From the NCBI GenBank assembly GCA_031553705.1, contig JAVBLD010000046.1, positions 1-44,125 on the forward strand: a stretch of DNA of 44,125 nt, in the 5' to 3' direction. Positions 24,760-33,140 of this stretch are shown piece after piece. Within the stretch, counting starts at the first letter, position 1; each line of letters begins with the position of its first letter. The stretch comes from JAVBLD01 sp031553705 (lineage in GTDB: Bacteria; Bacteroidota; Bacteroidia; Bacteroidales; Marinifilaceae). The translations under genes were made by a program, and so were the position numbers. A model generated the notes under the pieces. The model did no database searches, was not told the origin of the DNA, and was given only the letters and a program-made list of their open reading frames with translations.

Positions 24760-26250
24760 TTAAGCTCTGTTTATCGCTTTAATAATTGTGTTTATTCCAA
24801 GTAATTCACCACAAGTCAACATCGCCCCGTTTGTTACCCCCAGCATACCATGTGCATTTGTATTCTGACCGGTCATATATAGATTAGGAATATGCGTACG
24901 CTGCGACACCACTGTCTGGGCCGGACTATTTACATCACGCAGTATACCGTACATCGCCCCGTTTGTCGTTGCCGTATAGTCTTCATAAGTCAACGGCGTA
25001 GAGACATTGTAAAAAGCAATCTGGTCTTTTATTCCCGGGAACTCTCGGTTTAAAGCTTCGATCAACTGTTCCGCCCGTTGCGTTTTGAACGCTTCATAAT
25101 CCTTTCCACGCCGGCCTACAGTCGTTCCTTTCCACGCCGATACCTCTTCATAACGCATATAAGAGATTAACAACGCGCTGTCACTATAGTCCCCTCCATC
25201 CTCGGGAGCCTGGTGCATATACAAATAACCCCGGGGCCAATCCTTTTCGTTATAATCACCGCAACTCCATACGTCGGGCACCCCGTAGTGGAAAAAATTA
25301 CTGTTATAATAGGGTACGCTATTCTTTTTAAATCCGAGATATACCGTAAATCCAGCCACCGTATTCTCCAGGTTTCTCACCCGGCGGCAATAGGAGCGCC
25401 GGATCATCTCCTCTCCCAACATGCCGATCATTACTTGCGGATGAACCGCCGAAATAAAGTAACGTCCTTCAATATAACGTCCATCCGTCAGTTTCACTCC
25501 GGTCACCCCGTTTTCCGAACCGGTAAACGCCGCCACTTCGCTCCTCACCAATACCTCTCCCCCCATACTCCTGATCGAAAGAGCCAGGCTCTCCGCAATA
25601 GTTTGTCCCCCTCCGATAATCCGGTAAGCGCTCTGCATATATGAATTATGGATAAAGGCATGAATATAGAAAGGAGTACGTCCTTTCTCCCCGGCATAAA
25701 GGGGCGCATTGCCAGCCAATACATTTCGCAATGCCGGATCAGCCGTCAGGCTTTCGATATAATGGCTGGCGCTGGTTTTCACATACTCCGTCTCCAAGGG
25801 TAAAGTTTGTTCCACCTCTTCCAGCCGAGAGATTGGCGAACTGGTCGACACTTTGCCGAGCGTATCCACATATCGGTGCAACGCCTTTTGTTCTGCCGGG
25901 AAAAGAGCAACCAATCCCTCCATATAATTTTGATGCCCCATCGCCGAAGGATAGCGTTTCCCAGCGTAAGAAATCACATCAAACGCCTGTTCATCCAGTT
26001 TCCGCAACCGGATGGAGTCCAATAATCCGAAATATTTCCAGAACCGGTGCAATAACTGCCCTTCTTCCATGCTTCCGATGTAATGCATTCCGGTATCAAA
26101 AAGCACCCCTCCCCGCCGGAATGATTGTAAACAACCACCGATACGGGCGTTCTTTTCCAGAACGACCACTCCATATCCGTATTTGCCCAGCATATACCCA
26201 CAAAGCAGTCCGCCTAATCCACCTCCGATAATGACTACATCATATTTCAT
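24760..26250 (-). CDS. FAD-dependent oxidoreductase, RetSat/CrtI type (copy B)
   Basis: The protein has 496 residues and is a paralogue of the neighbouring protein. It has VVIIGGGLGGLLCGYMLGK (5-23), a GCLQSFRRGG block, TGMHYIGSMEEG, and a C-terminal MTGQNTNAHGMLGVTNGA. Both copies keep the FAD motifs, so both are probably active. The two paralogues may form a heteromeric enzyme or act on different double bonds (inference). It starts 35 bp after the giant exporter gene, across a junction repeat. Confidence 0.85.
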   Translation of the reverse strand: MKYDVVIIGGGLGGLLCGYMLGKYGYGVVVLEKNARIGGCLQSFRRGGVLFDTGMHYIGSMEEGQLLHRFWKYFGLLDSIRLRKLDEQAFDVISYAGKRYPSAMGHQNYMEGLVALFPAEQKALHRYVDTLGKVSTSSPISRLEEVEQTLPLETEYVKTSASHYIESLTADPALRNVLAGNAPLYAGEKGRTPFYIHAFIHNSYMQSAYRIIGGGQTIAESLALSIRSMGGEVLVRSEVAAFTGSENGVTGVKLTDGRYIEGRYFISAVHPQVMIGMLGEEMIRRSYCRRVRNLENTVAGFTVYLGFKKNSVPYYNSNFFHYGVPDVWSCGDYNEKDWPRGYLYMHQAPEDGGDYSDSALLISYMRYEEVSAWKGTTVGRRGKDYEAFKTQRAEQLIEALNREFPGIKDQIAFYNVSTPLTYEDYTATTNGAMYGILRDVNSPAQTVVSQRTHIPNLYMTGQNTNAHGMLGVTNGAMLTCGELLGINTIIKAINRA

Positions 26251-26306
26251 TGAATTTTGAATTAATTTCCAACTGAAATTTCTTGCTATTTGCCACCTGC
26301 TACCAT
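26251..26306. repeat. Junction repeat between exporter and oxidoreductase genes
   Basis: An AT motif of the TGAATTTTGAATTAATTTCC type is followed by CTTGCTATTTGCCACCTGCT on the plus strand. On the minus strand the second part encodes the last residues (MVAGGK) of the exporter fusion. Confidence 0.5.
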
Positions 26307-29300
26307 ATAATCAAACTCCTCTTCCGCAATATCCTCCTGCATTCCCACACGATACTCCAACCGTTCCGGCACCAGCCGGCAATTCCGGGCCAATGCGATC
26401 TTATCCGGATCACAATCTACGGCAAGTATTGTAATGTCTTTCCGTACCAAAGCGCAAAGCAAGGCAAACGCTCCCACGCCGCATTCCGTCACCAATACAT
26501 GGGCTCCGGACGGAATCTCCGCAATATGTTTTGTCACAGACTCCATATTCCGCAATTCCCTACGTGCCTCCCGCTCAATCCCGCGCCCTTTATAAATATA
26601 ATTACCGATCACCGCATCCCGGAAATATGCCGGAGTCTCCATCTCTTTAGCCAGCATTTCGTATTCGTCTGTAAAAAACCGGCGGATTTTCTTTGTACGT
26701 TCGGCATATCCTGTCCCCCACTCCATATCGCTTGGCTTAATACGAGGAAGTATTTTGACCGTCACACTTCCCTTCCTCAGTAACAGTTCGCTCTTAGGCA
26801 AAGCATGCCCTATCCCGTGGAATAATACCGGTATGATATCCACCCTCAACTGTTCGGCCAAGTAAAATGCTCCCCGGTGAAACCGCCGGATCGAACAATC
26901 TTCCGAACGGGTTCCTTCCGGAAACACGACAATCGAATAACCTCTCCGCACTAACTCTCCCAAGCGTTCCACACTATGCTCAACCCCATCGGCTACCGGA
27001 TAGAAATCGGCAAAACGGATAATACGTCCGTAAAATGGACTATTCCAGACCCACTCGTTGGTCAGTATGACGATTTTCGGCGATAACATCATCACATACA
27101 TCAAGTCGATATGCGCCTGATGGTTACATATAATTATGCCCGGTTTCGAAAAATTTTCCCCTGCCTCGTTGATCAAACGACTACGAACACCCGGCATATT
27201 CCTCACCACCCACCGGGATGCCCAGCACAACTTTCGATGGAAACGTAACTTCCGCTCTTCGGTCGGTTTTCGCCATCCCAACAATCCGTATCCATAGATA
27301 GTCATCATTAAACTACCGGTTAAAAAGACCATAAATGCGTATACCGTCACACCCATATTACGCCATGTCACCGGCATCAAACGGTGTTTTCCATTTTTTT
27401 CCACGATCCACCGGAACAATAACGGCGGAATAATAAAAGCAATCCCAACGACACATACCATTCCGATGATCGTCACCTCGGCCAGCGAACGCATTGCGGG
27501 ATGGACGGCAAAAATCAATGTCCCGACCCCGATAAACATCGTCAGTGCCGACAAGGTCACCGATGTTTTATAAGAAGATAGCATCTTACGGCGGTATGCA
27601 TACTCATACATCAGGCCATCCATGATGAAAATGGTATAATCATCCCCCAAGCCGAAAATAAAGGTAGCCAGGATAATATTGACTATATTGAAACGGATGT
27701 CCGCCAATCCCATGATTCCTAATATCCAAAGCCAGCTTACAGCCATCGGCAGAAAAGCGATACAGGCCAATTCCACTCTCCCGAAAGCAAACCAGAGAAA
27801 AAAAAGTACCAGGAAACCGCAGATATAAAACACAAGGTTAAAGTCAGCGGAAAGTACATTTACCATCCGTTCCGTCACCGTTAATGCATCAAAAACAAAA
27901 GACTTTTCCTGATGGTCGAACTGTTCATACACCTTTTTGGCCTGTTCGGGTGCCGTGTACAACACGGAAACCACCGCCGTCCTTCCCTCCTGTCCGATCA
28001 AATACTCCTTCATAAAGGTCTCCCGGATGATTCCGAAATAGTCCGGCGGCACTACCCCAAACTCTTTCTCCCACAATGATCGGAAAGAAGCAAAAGCCCC
28101 CGCCCGGAATCCGGCTTTTTGCCCTTCTTCTTCTGCAACTGCTACCAAGCGATCGCCATACTGCTCTTTGAATCGATTCCAACGCTCAATTTTCACCCGC
28201 TGTAACGAATCCGACGGCAAAAAATGACCGATGCCCGCACAAACTGTCAGAACACCTTCATGTATCAAAGTTTCGATTTTATCGCATTGTTTCTCATATT
28301 CGCGCAACGCTTCATTCAGATTTTCCCCCTCCGAAACGTGATATATGCTCTTTTCCCCTAAAGTAGTATAAGCACTCAGCTCCCAAAAAGCCTTCCGCTG
28401 TTCGGAAGTCATATAATTAATCTTTTGAAAGTCCGTTTCAAAAGTCACATTATCGCTAAAGAAAGTCAGAAAAACCGTCAGAGCGATCACACCCGCAATC
28501 AGCCAACGGTTCTCTTCCGGCCGGAAATGCACAAAACGATCCAACCACCCGTTCTTTTGTGCGCCTACTTTTTTCCCAACCCAATGAGGCATAAAACAGA
28601 GCACAAAAACAATTGTTCCGACCAATGAAAAGGCCGCAAAAAGTCCCATATCACGCATGGCAACAGCGCTGATAAACAGCAAGCTCAGAAAGGCACCGAC
28701 GGTAGTAATATTCCCGGTCACCATAGGATCCACAATATCCCGTAAAGCACCCCGCGGATCGGGATGATGTTTTAAATGGATCAGATAATGCAATGAATAG
28801 TTCACTGCTATTCCCAATATTACAGAACCGGCTCCTATTGCAATAGCCGACACAGAGCCTTTAAACAGGTAAAGCAATGTCAATCCCAGTAGAGCACCAA
28901 AAGCCACCGGTACACAAACCAATAACAACGGCCGTACGCTCCGGAAGAACCACCCCAATAAAACCACGATCAATGTCAACGCCAACGCCATCGATTGCCA
29001 TGAGTCCGCTTTTATCCGGTCGGCATTAGCTACAGCCACCAAAGGAGCGCCGAAATAATCCACATTTACCCCTGCCGGCAAAACCGAACAGGTCCCGGTA
29101 AAAGCATCAGCCAACAGCGCATTCCGTGCCGTTTCACTCCCTCCATGAGATGAGGTGACAAACATAATCAGATGCTTGCCGTCACCGGTAAAAATATAAT
29201 CATCAATCAGGCGATAATGATCGTTCAGTTGAAAATTTCTCAGACGCCCCAATACTGGCGAACAGATATGGAAAGGGTCCGTCAACACATTCCCCTTGAC

Positions 29301-29813
29301 AGCCACTCCTGCCGGAGAAAGCAATAACGAACGGTTGGCCACAAACAGAGCATCGTAATTCCCTGCCTGTATCAACGAATCGGCACGCCTGTAATCCACC
29401 TCTTCCAAAAAATAAGGCATGTTCTCGGTCAGAAATCGGATAATCTCTAAAAAACCGCTGACATCCACACGGTACTGCACCTCTTTGACCAATCCATCAT
29501 CTGCCAGCGAATCCAGTTGCTGTGCAAACAGGTCCGCACCCTCAATCAACCGGCTCACCCGCTCCTCTTCGTCACACAACGTATCCGCCAATGAAAAACG
29601 TACAAAAATTTTATCGGCGATCCCCATGTGCTTATACACAAAGTTCAGCCGCTCATTCTCCCGGTTATCGGGTAAAAAACCGGCAATATCCTCTTCCAAG
29701 ATTATACGGCTCCCCAACCACAACATACCGGCAAAAAGGATCACCGGCAACCCGATCCGCATCCATGAATGCCGACGCAACAAGTCGTATATCTTCAGAA
29801 AAAAACCAGTCAT
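26286..29813 (-). CDS. MMPL/RND exporter fused to PlsC acyltransferase and a Rossmann (methyltransferase-like) tail
   Basis: The protein has 1175 residues. Residues 1-820 are an MMPL/RND pump with two sets of membrane helices around large periplasmic loops; FGLGDDYTIFIMDG marks the second set. Residues about 830-1080 form a 1-acylglycerol-phosphate-type acyltransferase with NHQAHID (897-903) and FPEGTRS (964-970). The last 75 residues start a class I Rossmann fold (VLVTECGVGAFALLCAL, VDCDPDKIALARNC) but stop after about half a methyltransferase domain. In aryl polyene clusters an MMPL exporter works with a LolA-like carrier to move the lipid to the outer membrane. Here acylation and export are in one chain. 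The C-terminal MVAGGK is encoded by a junction repeat, so the tail may be truncated. Confidence 0.85.
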   Translation of the reverse strand: MTGFFLKIYDLLRRHSWMRIGLPVILFAGMLWLGSRIILEEDIAGFLPDNRENERLNFVYKHMGIADKIFVRFSLADTLCDEEERVSRLIEGADLFAQQLDSLADDGLVKEVQYRVDVSGFLEIIRFLTENMPYFLEEVDYRRADSLIQAGNYDALFVANRSLLLSPAGVAVKGNVLTDPFHICSPVLGRLRNFQLNDHYRLIDDYIFTGDGKHLIMFVTSSHGGSETARNALLADAFTGTCSVLPAGVNVDYFGAPLVAVANADRIKADSWQSMALALTLIVVLLGWFFRSVRPLLLVCVPVAFGALLGLTLLYLFKGSVSAIAIGAGSVILGIAVNYSLHYLIHLKHHPDPRGALRDIVDPMVTGNITTVGAFLSLLFISAVAMRDMGLFAAFSLVGTIVFVLCFMPHWVGKKVGAQKNGWLDRFVHFRPEENRWLIAGVIALTVFLTFFSDNVTFETDFQKINYMTSEQRKAFWELSAYTTLGEKSIYHVSEGENLNEALREYEKQCDKIETLIHEGVLTVCAGIGHFLPSDSLQRVKIERWNRFKEQYGDRLVAVAEEEGQKAGFRAGAFASFRSLWEKEFGVVPPDYFGIIRETFMKEYLIGQEGRTAVVSVLYTAPEQAKKVYEQFDHQEKSFVFDALTVTERMVNVLSADFNLVFYICGFLVLFFLWFAFGRVELACIAFLPMAVSWLWILGIMGLADIRFNIVNIILATFIFGLGDDYTIFIMDGLMYEYAYRRKMLSSYKTSVTLSALTMFIGVGTLIFAVHPAMRSLAEVTIIGMVCVVGIAFIIPPLLFRWIVEKNGKHRLMPVTWRNMGVTVYAFMVFLTGSLMMTIYGYGLLGWRKPTEERKLRFHRKLCWASRWVVRNMPGVRSRLINEAGENFSKPGIIICNHQAHIDLMYVMMLSPKIVILTNEWVWNSPFYGRIIRFADFYPVADGVEHSVERLGELVRRGYSIVVFPEGTRSEDCSIRRFHRGAFYLAEQLRVDIIPVLFHGIGHALPKSELLLRKGSVTVKILPRIKPSDMEWGTGYAERTKKIRRFFTDEYEMLAKEMETPAYFRDAVIGNYIYKGRGIEREARRELRNMESVTKHIAEIPSGAHVLVTECGVGAFALLCALVRKDITILAVDCDPDKIALARNCRLVPERLEYRVGMQEDIAEEEFDYMVAGGK

Positions 29814-29855
29814 ATTTTAAACTCTCCTGATATCTTATAACTCTATACTTCTTTT

Positions 29856-30623
29856 TCACCCATTCCTGCCACTTACCACCTGCCTCCTGCCACCCACTAT
29901 CCTGCGGAACAGCATCTTCGGATAACCGTAAAACAACGCTCCGAACACAAAAAAGGTATTCAACACGCTAATCCGTGCAAAATCGTGAAAAGGCCGGAAA
30001 TGGGAAACCCGTTCACCGGGAGGGGCGTAATAGACATCCACCGGTATGGCCCGCAATGGAATTCCTTCCCACACCGCCCTGACTAGCATCTCCAACTCAC
30101 TCTCATAGCGATTGGTATAAATATGCATCTTCCGGATCGGTTGTAACGGATAAAGCCGGTATCCCGACTGCGTATCGGGAAAACGAATACCTGTCTGCAC
30201 CCAAAACCAAAAATTGGAAAACCGGTTGGCAAATGTATTTCCTTCCGGCATATTTTCCTGTTTCAACAACCTGCTTCCCACAATCAACGCACCGGGAAAC
30301 CTCTCGACCTCCACAATAAACCTCTCCATATCTTCCGCCCGGTGTTGTCCGTCCGAATCGATTGTCAATGCGTAATCGAACCCCAACTCCGACGCTTTCC
30401 GGAATCCCTGCTTAAGCGCATAGCCCTTTCCTCTGTTTTTCAGGTAGGAAACCACCTTCACTCGGTCCACATAACGCTCCAGAATCTCCGGCGTACAATC
30501 TGTCGAACCGTCATTCACAACAATCACATCCGTCGTGTAAACCAGTAACGAATCCATCACCTGCGCCAATGTTCCCGCATTGTTATAGGTAGGCAATACC
30601 ACACATACATTCGATCGCCCCAA
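29856..30623 (-). CDS. Family 2 glycosyltransferase (DPM1-like)
   Basis: The protein has 255 residues. VVLPTYNNAGTL (8-19), VIVVNDGSTD (33-42) and the DxD in TIDSDGQH (88-94) are GT-A/GT2 motifs of the polyprenyl-phosphate hexose transferase type. No long C-terminal membrane domain is seen. In aryl polyene clusters a GT2 enzyme is usual and is thought to help form the lipid or glycolipid anchor. The frame has a stop just upstream and no ATG before the first conserved strand, so the start must be TTG at 30623, inside an AT junction repeat. The C-terminus (RRQVVSGRNG) is encoded by another junction repeat at 29.86-29.90 kb. Confidence 0.85.
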   Translation of the reverse strand: MGRSNVCVVLPTYNNAGTLAQVMDSLLVYTTDVIVVNDGSTDCTPEILERYVDRVKVVSYLKNRGKGYALKQGFRKASELGFDYALTIDSDGQHRAEDMERFIVEVERFPGALIVGSRLLKQENMPEGNTFANRFSNFWFWVQTGIRFPDTQSGYRLYPLQPIRKMHIYTNRYESELEMLVRAVWEGIPLRAIPVDVYYAPPGERVSHFRPFHDFARISVLNTFFVFGALFYGYPKMLFRRIVGGRRQVVSGRNG

Positions 30624-30633
30624 CTCTCAATTA

Positions 30634-30999
30634 TTAATTATTAATTACATACGTCGTACTTATCTTCGCGAAACTCTTCTCCCCGTCATGGATAACAACC
30701 GACACCTTCACTTCATCCTCTTCCCCTTCACAGGTCATAGAGAAAATAATCTCCGGAAATTCCAACGGACTCAACACATTCAAAAATTTGACATTCTTAG
30801 CCGTCGTCATTCGCATAGGATTACCGCAATGCTGTTCCACCAGTTCCTGGCAAATCTGCAATATACATACACCCGGCGTAATCGGATTTTCCGGAAAATG
30901 TACCTTATAGATCAAATGTTCCCGGTTCAATGCCACCCAGGCATCAAACCCCTGTTTCGTTTTCTGCTTCTGAACCACCTTATAAAAATCTCCCAACAT
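30634..30999 (-). CDS. ApeI-like hot-dog 3-hydroxyacyl-ACP dehydratase
   Basis: The protein has 121 residues from ATG 30999 (MLGDFYKVV); an ATG at 31026 would overlap lolA by 20 bp and add 9 residues. The hot-dog active-site block is VHFPENPITPGVCILQICQE. The FabZ-type catalytic His is present, but the position of the catalytic Glu holds Gln. It should dehydrate 3-hydroxyacyl-ACP during polyene extension. A second dehydratase in the cluster (36979-37395) has Glu but no matching His. The two are likely partners, as reported for ApeI and ApeP of E. coli (from memory). Confidence 0.75.
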   Translation of the reverse strand: MLGDFYKVVQKQKTKQGFDAWVALNREHLIYKVHFPENPITPGVCILQICQELVEQHCGNPMRMTTAKNVKFLNVLSPLEFPEIIFSMTCEGEEDEVKVSVVIHDGEKSFAKISTTYVINN

Positions 31000-31006
31000 A
31001 AGCCTG

Positions 31007-31642
31007 TCACAATTTAAATAACTCATCGGCTATCGCTCCGTTCACTTTTTTATTCTTAAATTCTATCCGTGTCAGATCCTCTCCCTGTTTCATCTCTACA
31101 GAACGGATAGCATGCTCTTTCATTCCAAATTCCATAACCAATGCATTGATCATCTGCTGCATCCGGTGATTACGCGGCGTCAGGCTAATTCTAAACAGAT
31201 CGCCGGACATCGTATATTCCGGAATAAACTTATCTTCGTCAACCAATCTCTGTCCGCTGATACAAGCCAGGATCATTTTACTGATCTCTCCGAAAATCCT
31301 CGCACTTCCCCCACGATCGGTCTCTCCGTTTTTCTTTACCACCGATTTACCGCCATTTATTACAAAATAATAAGCTTCCGGCCGGGTATACTCCCAACGC
31401 ATCCGGTCGGCTTTCCGGTAATACATTTTTCCCTCCGATTTGGCCGTTTCCGCCAATACCGAAATAGTTTTATACTGGATAAAACTGCACTCCATCGTCT
31501 CAATCTGCTTTGACACCCGGCCAATCTCCTCCAGTATTCCTTTCAATTGATCCCTTTCCACCGGAACAAACTTCTGTCCCCTTCCTCCTGTTGCAGCGGC
31601 TAGAACCACTGCGATAAGCGTTACCATCTTTTTAATTTCCAT
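31007..31642 (-). CDS. LolA-like periplasmic lipoprotein/lipid carrier
   Basis: The protein has 211 residues. A signal peptide (MVTLIAVVLAAATGGRG) is followed by a LolA-type fold with FIQYKTISVLAETAKSEGKM, WEYTRPEAYYFVINGG and a C-terminal TRIEFKNKKVN. LolA relatives are standard members of aryl polyene clusters and are thought to ferry the hydrophobic product across the periplasm, working with the MMPL exporter. It sits 8 bp from the small membrane-protein gene and overlaps or nearly touches the dehydratase gene. Confidence 0.82.
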   Translation of the reverse strand: MEIKKMVTLIAVVLAAATGGRGQKFVPVERDQLKGILEEIGRVSKQIETMECSFIQYKTISVLAETAKSEGKMYYRKADRMRWEYTRPEAYYFVINGGKSVVKKNGETDRGGSARIFGEISKMILACISGQRLVDEDKFIPEYTMSGDLFRISLTPRNHRMQQMINALVMEFGMKEHAIRSVEMKQGEDLTRIEFKNKKVNGAIADELFKL

Positions 31643-31650
31643 CTCTCTAT

Positions 31651-32007
31651 TTATTTCTGCGCTACCAATGCTACCCCTGCCACTATCAGGAACACTCCGA
31701 TCCAGCGGGTAACCGGAACCGCTTCATGAAACACAAACACTGCCACCAGCATCCCGAAAATATAGCTGATGCTGATCAACGGATAAGCTACACTAAATTC
31801 AAAATGCCGGATGATATACATCCACAATATCGTCGCCACAGCAATACTGATACCCGAACAAGCCAACGGCCAGTTTACCAGGGCTTCTTTAAAAAATGTC
31901 CAGGAAAAACGAAAACTTCCCATACGCATCATCGCGAATTTCAGAAAAACCTGCGAAATGACCAAGCAAAGGCTTTGTATCGTAGACAACAGGATCAGTT
32001 TCCACAT
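31651..32007 (-). CDS. Small four-helix SMR/EamA-like (ArnE/ArnF-type) membrane protein
   Basis: The protein has 118 residues from ATG 32007 (MWKLILLSTIQ); the longer frame would need TTG. Four hydrophobic helices are seen, with FSVAYPLISISYIFGMLVAV as the typical EamA/SMR block and a C-terminal VFLIVAGVALVAQK. Proteins of this type flip undecaprenyl-linked sugars or export small molecules, so with the GT2 enzyme it might flip a glycosylated lipid carrier (inference). It overlaps the preceding ketosynthase-like gene by 13 bp. Confidence 0.78.
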   Translation of the reverse strand: MWKLILLSTIQSLCLVISQVFLKFAMMRMGSFRFSWTFFKEALVNWPLACSGISIAVATILWMYIIRHFEFSVAYPLISISYIFGMLVAVFVFHEAVPVTRWIGVFLIVAGVALVAQK

Positions 32008-33047
32008 GACGACAGCAATATAAGTGAATAATCTTTTCGTTGCCAATGATTAAAAAGCAGGATGCGGCGTATTCCCTTTATAACCTCTCCCCGCATACCC
32101 AAATGAGCCGGTATGTACCCTTTCTTCAGGCAAGCAGCAGCGGTATACATTCCATAAGCCGGTGCCGTAAAGAACTCCCCGCAGAGCGGTTTATAAACCG
32201 CTTCCTCTTTACCGGGCAATACCTTTATTTTATCATACACTTCATCATTATCCATATCGCCGTTACGTCCGGTCATAACCACCTGCACTTCATCGGGCGA
32301 CACACCGCAACGCTTTAAAAAACATTCCGCCTCCTGTCTCAGATCAGCGCTCCGGTAAAAAATTCCGGCACCTTCTACCTGGGCATATGTCTCTTCGTCC
32401 GGCTTGTCCGACAACATAAAGCAGATGCTCCCTTCCCCGGCAAAAGAACCTTTCTCCGGCGATCGTACAATCCTCAACGAATCCGTTATCTCGTCACGCC
32501 AGTAGCCCAACCTCCCCAACAGGCGAAAATAAGCCGGGGTGAGTTCATCATGACCACCCACCAATGCCGAACGAACACGTCCATTGCCAAACAACAGCAT
32601 TGCCTCCTGCAAAGCACTCTCAAACGATACGCCACGATGTACATGCGTATTATTATATCCGTGACACTGCAAACGGATAGCCACCTGCGAGCTGATCGTA
32701 TTGTGGGTGGACTGTATAAAGAACGTCGGCTGTAAACACTGCTCGCCATTCCGGACCATTGCGTCCAGAAATTTCTCCGTGTCTTCGACACATCCCAGTC
32801 CTGTACCGGAAATAATAGCATCCGGCATTCCGATCCCGGACTCTTCCACCGCCTGTGCCGAAGCTACAATAGCCCGTTTTATGATCCGGCTCATCCGCCG
32901 CGCCGCTATCGGATCCAGATAGTTTCTGAATTCCGGCTCCACACAACGCACCTGCGGTGTCGTGTACATCTTTGGCTCAAACACACCATGCACCGATAAA
33001 GGTTCCTGTATCGATACGACTCCCATCCCCCTGATGTATACTCCCAT
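31995..33047 (-). CDS. Full-length ketosynthase-fold protein lacking all catalytic residues
   Basis: The protein has 350 residues and is a thiolase-fold/ketoacyl-synthase homologue: GTGLGCVEDTEKFLDAM, ALVGGHDELTPAYFRLLG and a C-terminal KPLCGEFFTAPAYGMYTAAA. Aligned by hand with the active ketosynthase next door, the Cys falls on Gly139 (HVHRGVSFESA), the first His on Gly260 (VVMTGRNGD) and the second on Glu291 (PLCGEFF). All three catalytic positions are lost, so it is likely a chain-length-factor-like or scaffolding partner. It lies 62 bp after the active ketosynthase gene. Confidence 0.78.
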   Translation of the reverse strand: MGVYIRGMGVVSIQEPLSVHGVFEPKMYTTPQVRCVEPEFRNYLDPIAARRMSRIIKRAIVASAQAVEESGIGMPDAIISGTGLGCVEDTEKFLDAMVRNGEQCLQPTFFIQSTHNTISSQVAIRLQCHGYNNTHVHRGVSFESALQEAMLLFGNGRVRSALVGGHDELTPAYFRLLGRLGYWRDEITDSLRIVRSPEKGSFAGEGSICFMLSDKPDEETYAQVEGAGIFYRSADLRQEAECFLKRCGVSPDEVQVVMTGRNGDMDNDEVYDKIKVLPGKEEAVYKPLCGEFFTAPAYGMYTAAACLKKGYIPAHLGMRGEVIKGIRRILLFNHWQRKDYSLILLSSCGN

Positions 33048-33054
33048 ATCTTTT

Positions 33055-33140
33055 TAGTTGAAAAGTTGAAAACGAATTCCGATGAATAATTAATAATTGA
33101 ATCTTCTTGCTACTTGTCACTTGCAACTTGCCACTTATCT
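33055..33140. repeat. Junction repeat with AAGTGGCAAGTTGCAAGTGA-type tract
   Basis: On the minus strand a run of degenerate AAGTGGC/AAGTTGC/AAGTGAC/AAGTAGC units is followed by an AT motif (CAATTATTAATTATTCATC) and GTTTTCAACTTTTCAAC. It encodes the end of the upstream ketosynthase (QVASDK) and fills the gap to the next gene. Confidence 0.55.

Noticed and set aside
23145..26250. Carotenoid biosynthesis locus
   Set aside because: The CrtI-like pair has no phytoene synthase, GGPP synthase or cyclase nearby, and all neighbours are polyketide-type genes.
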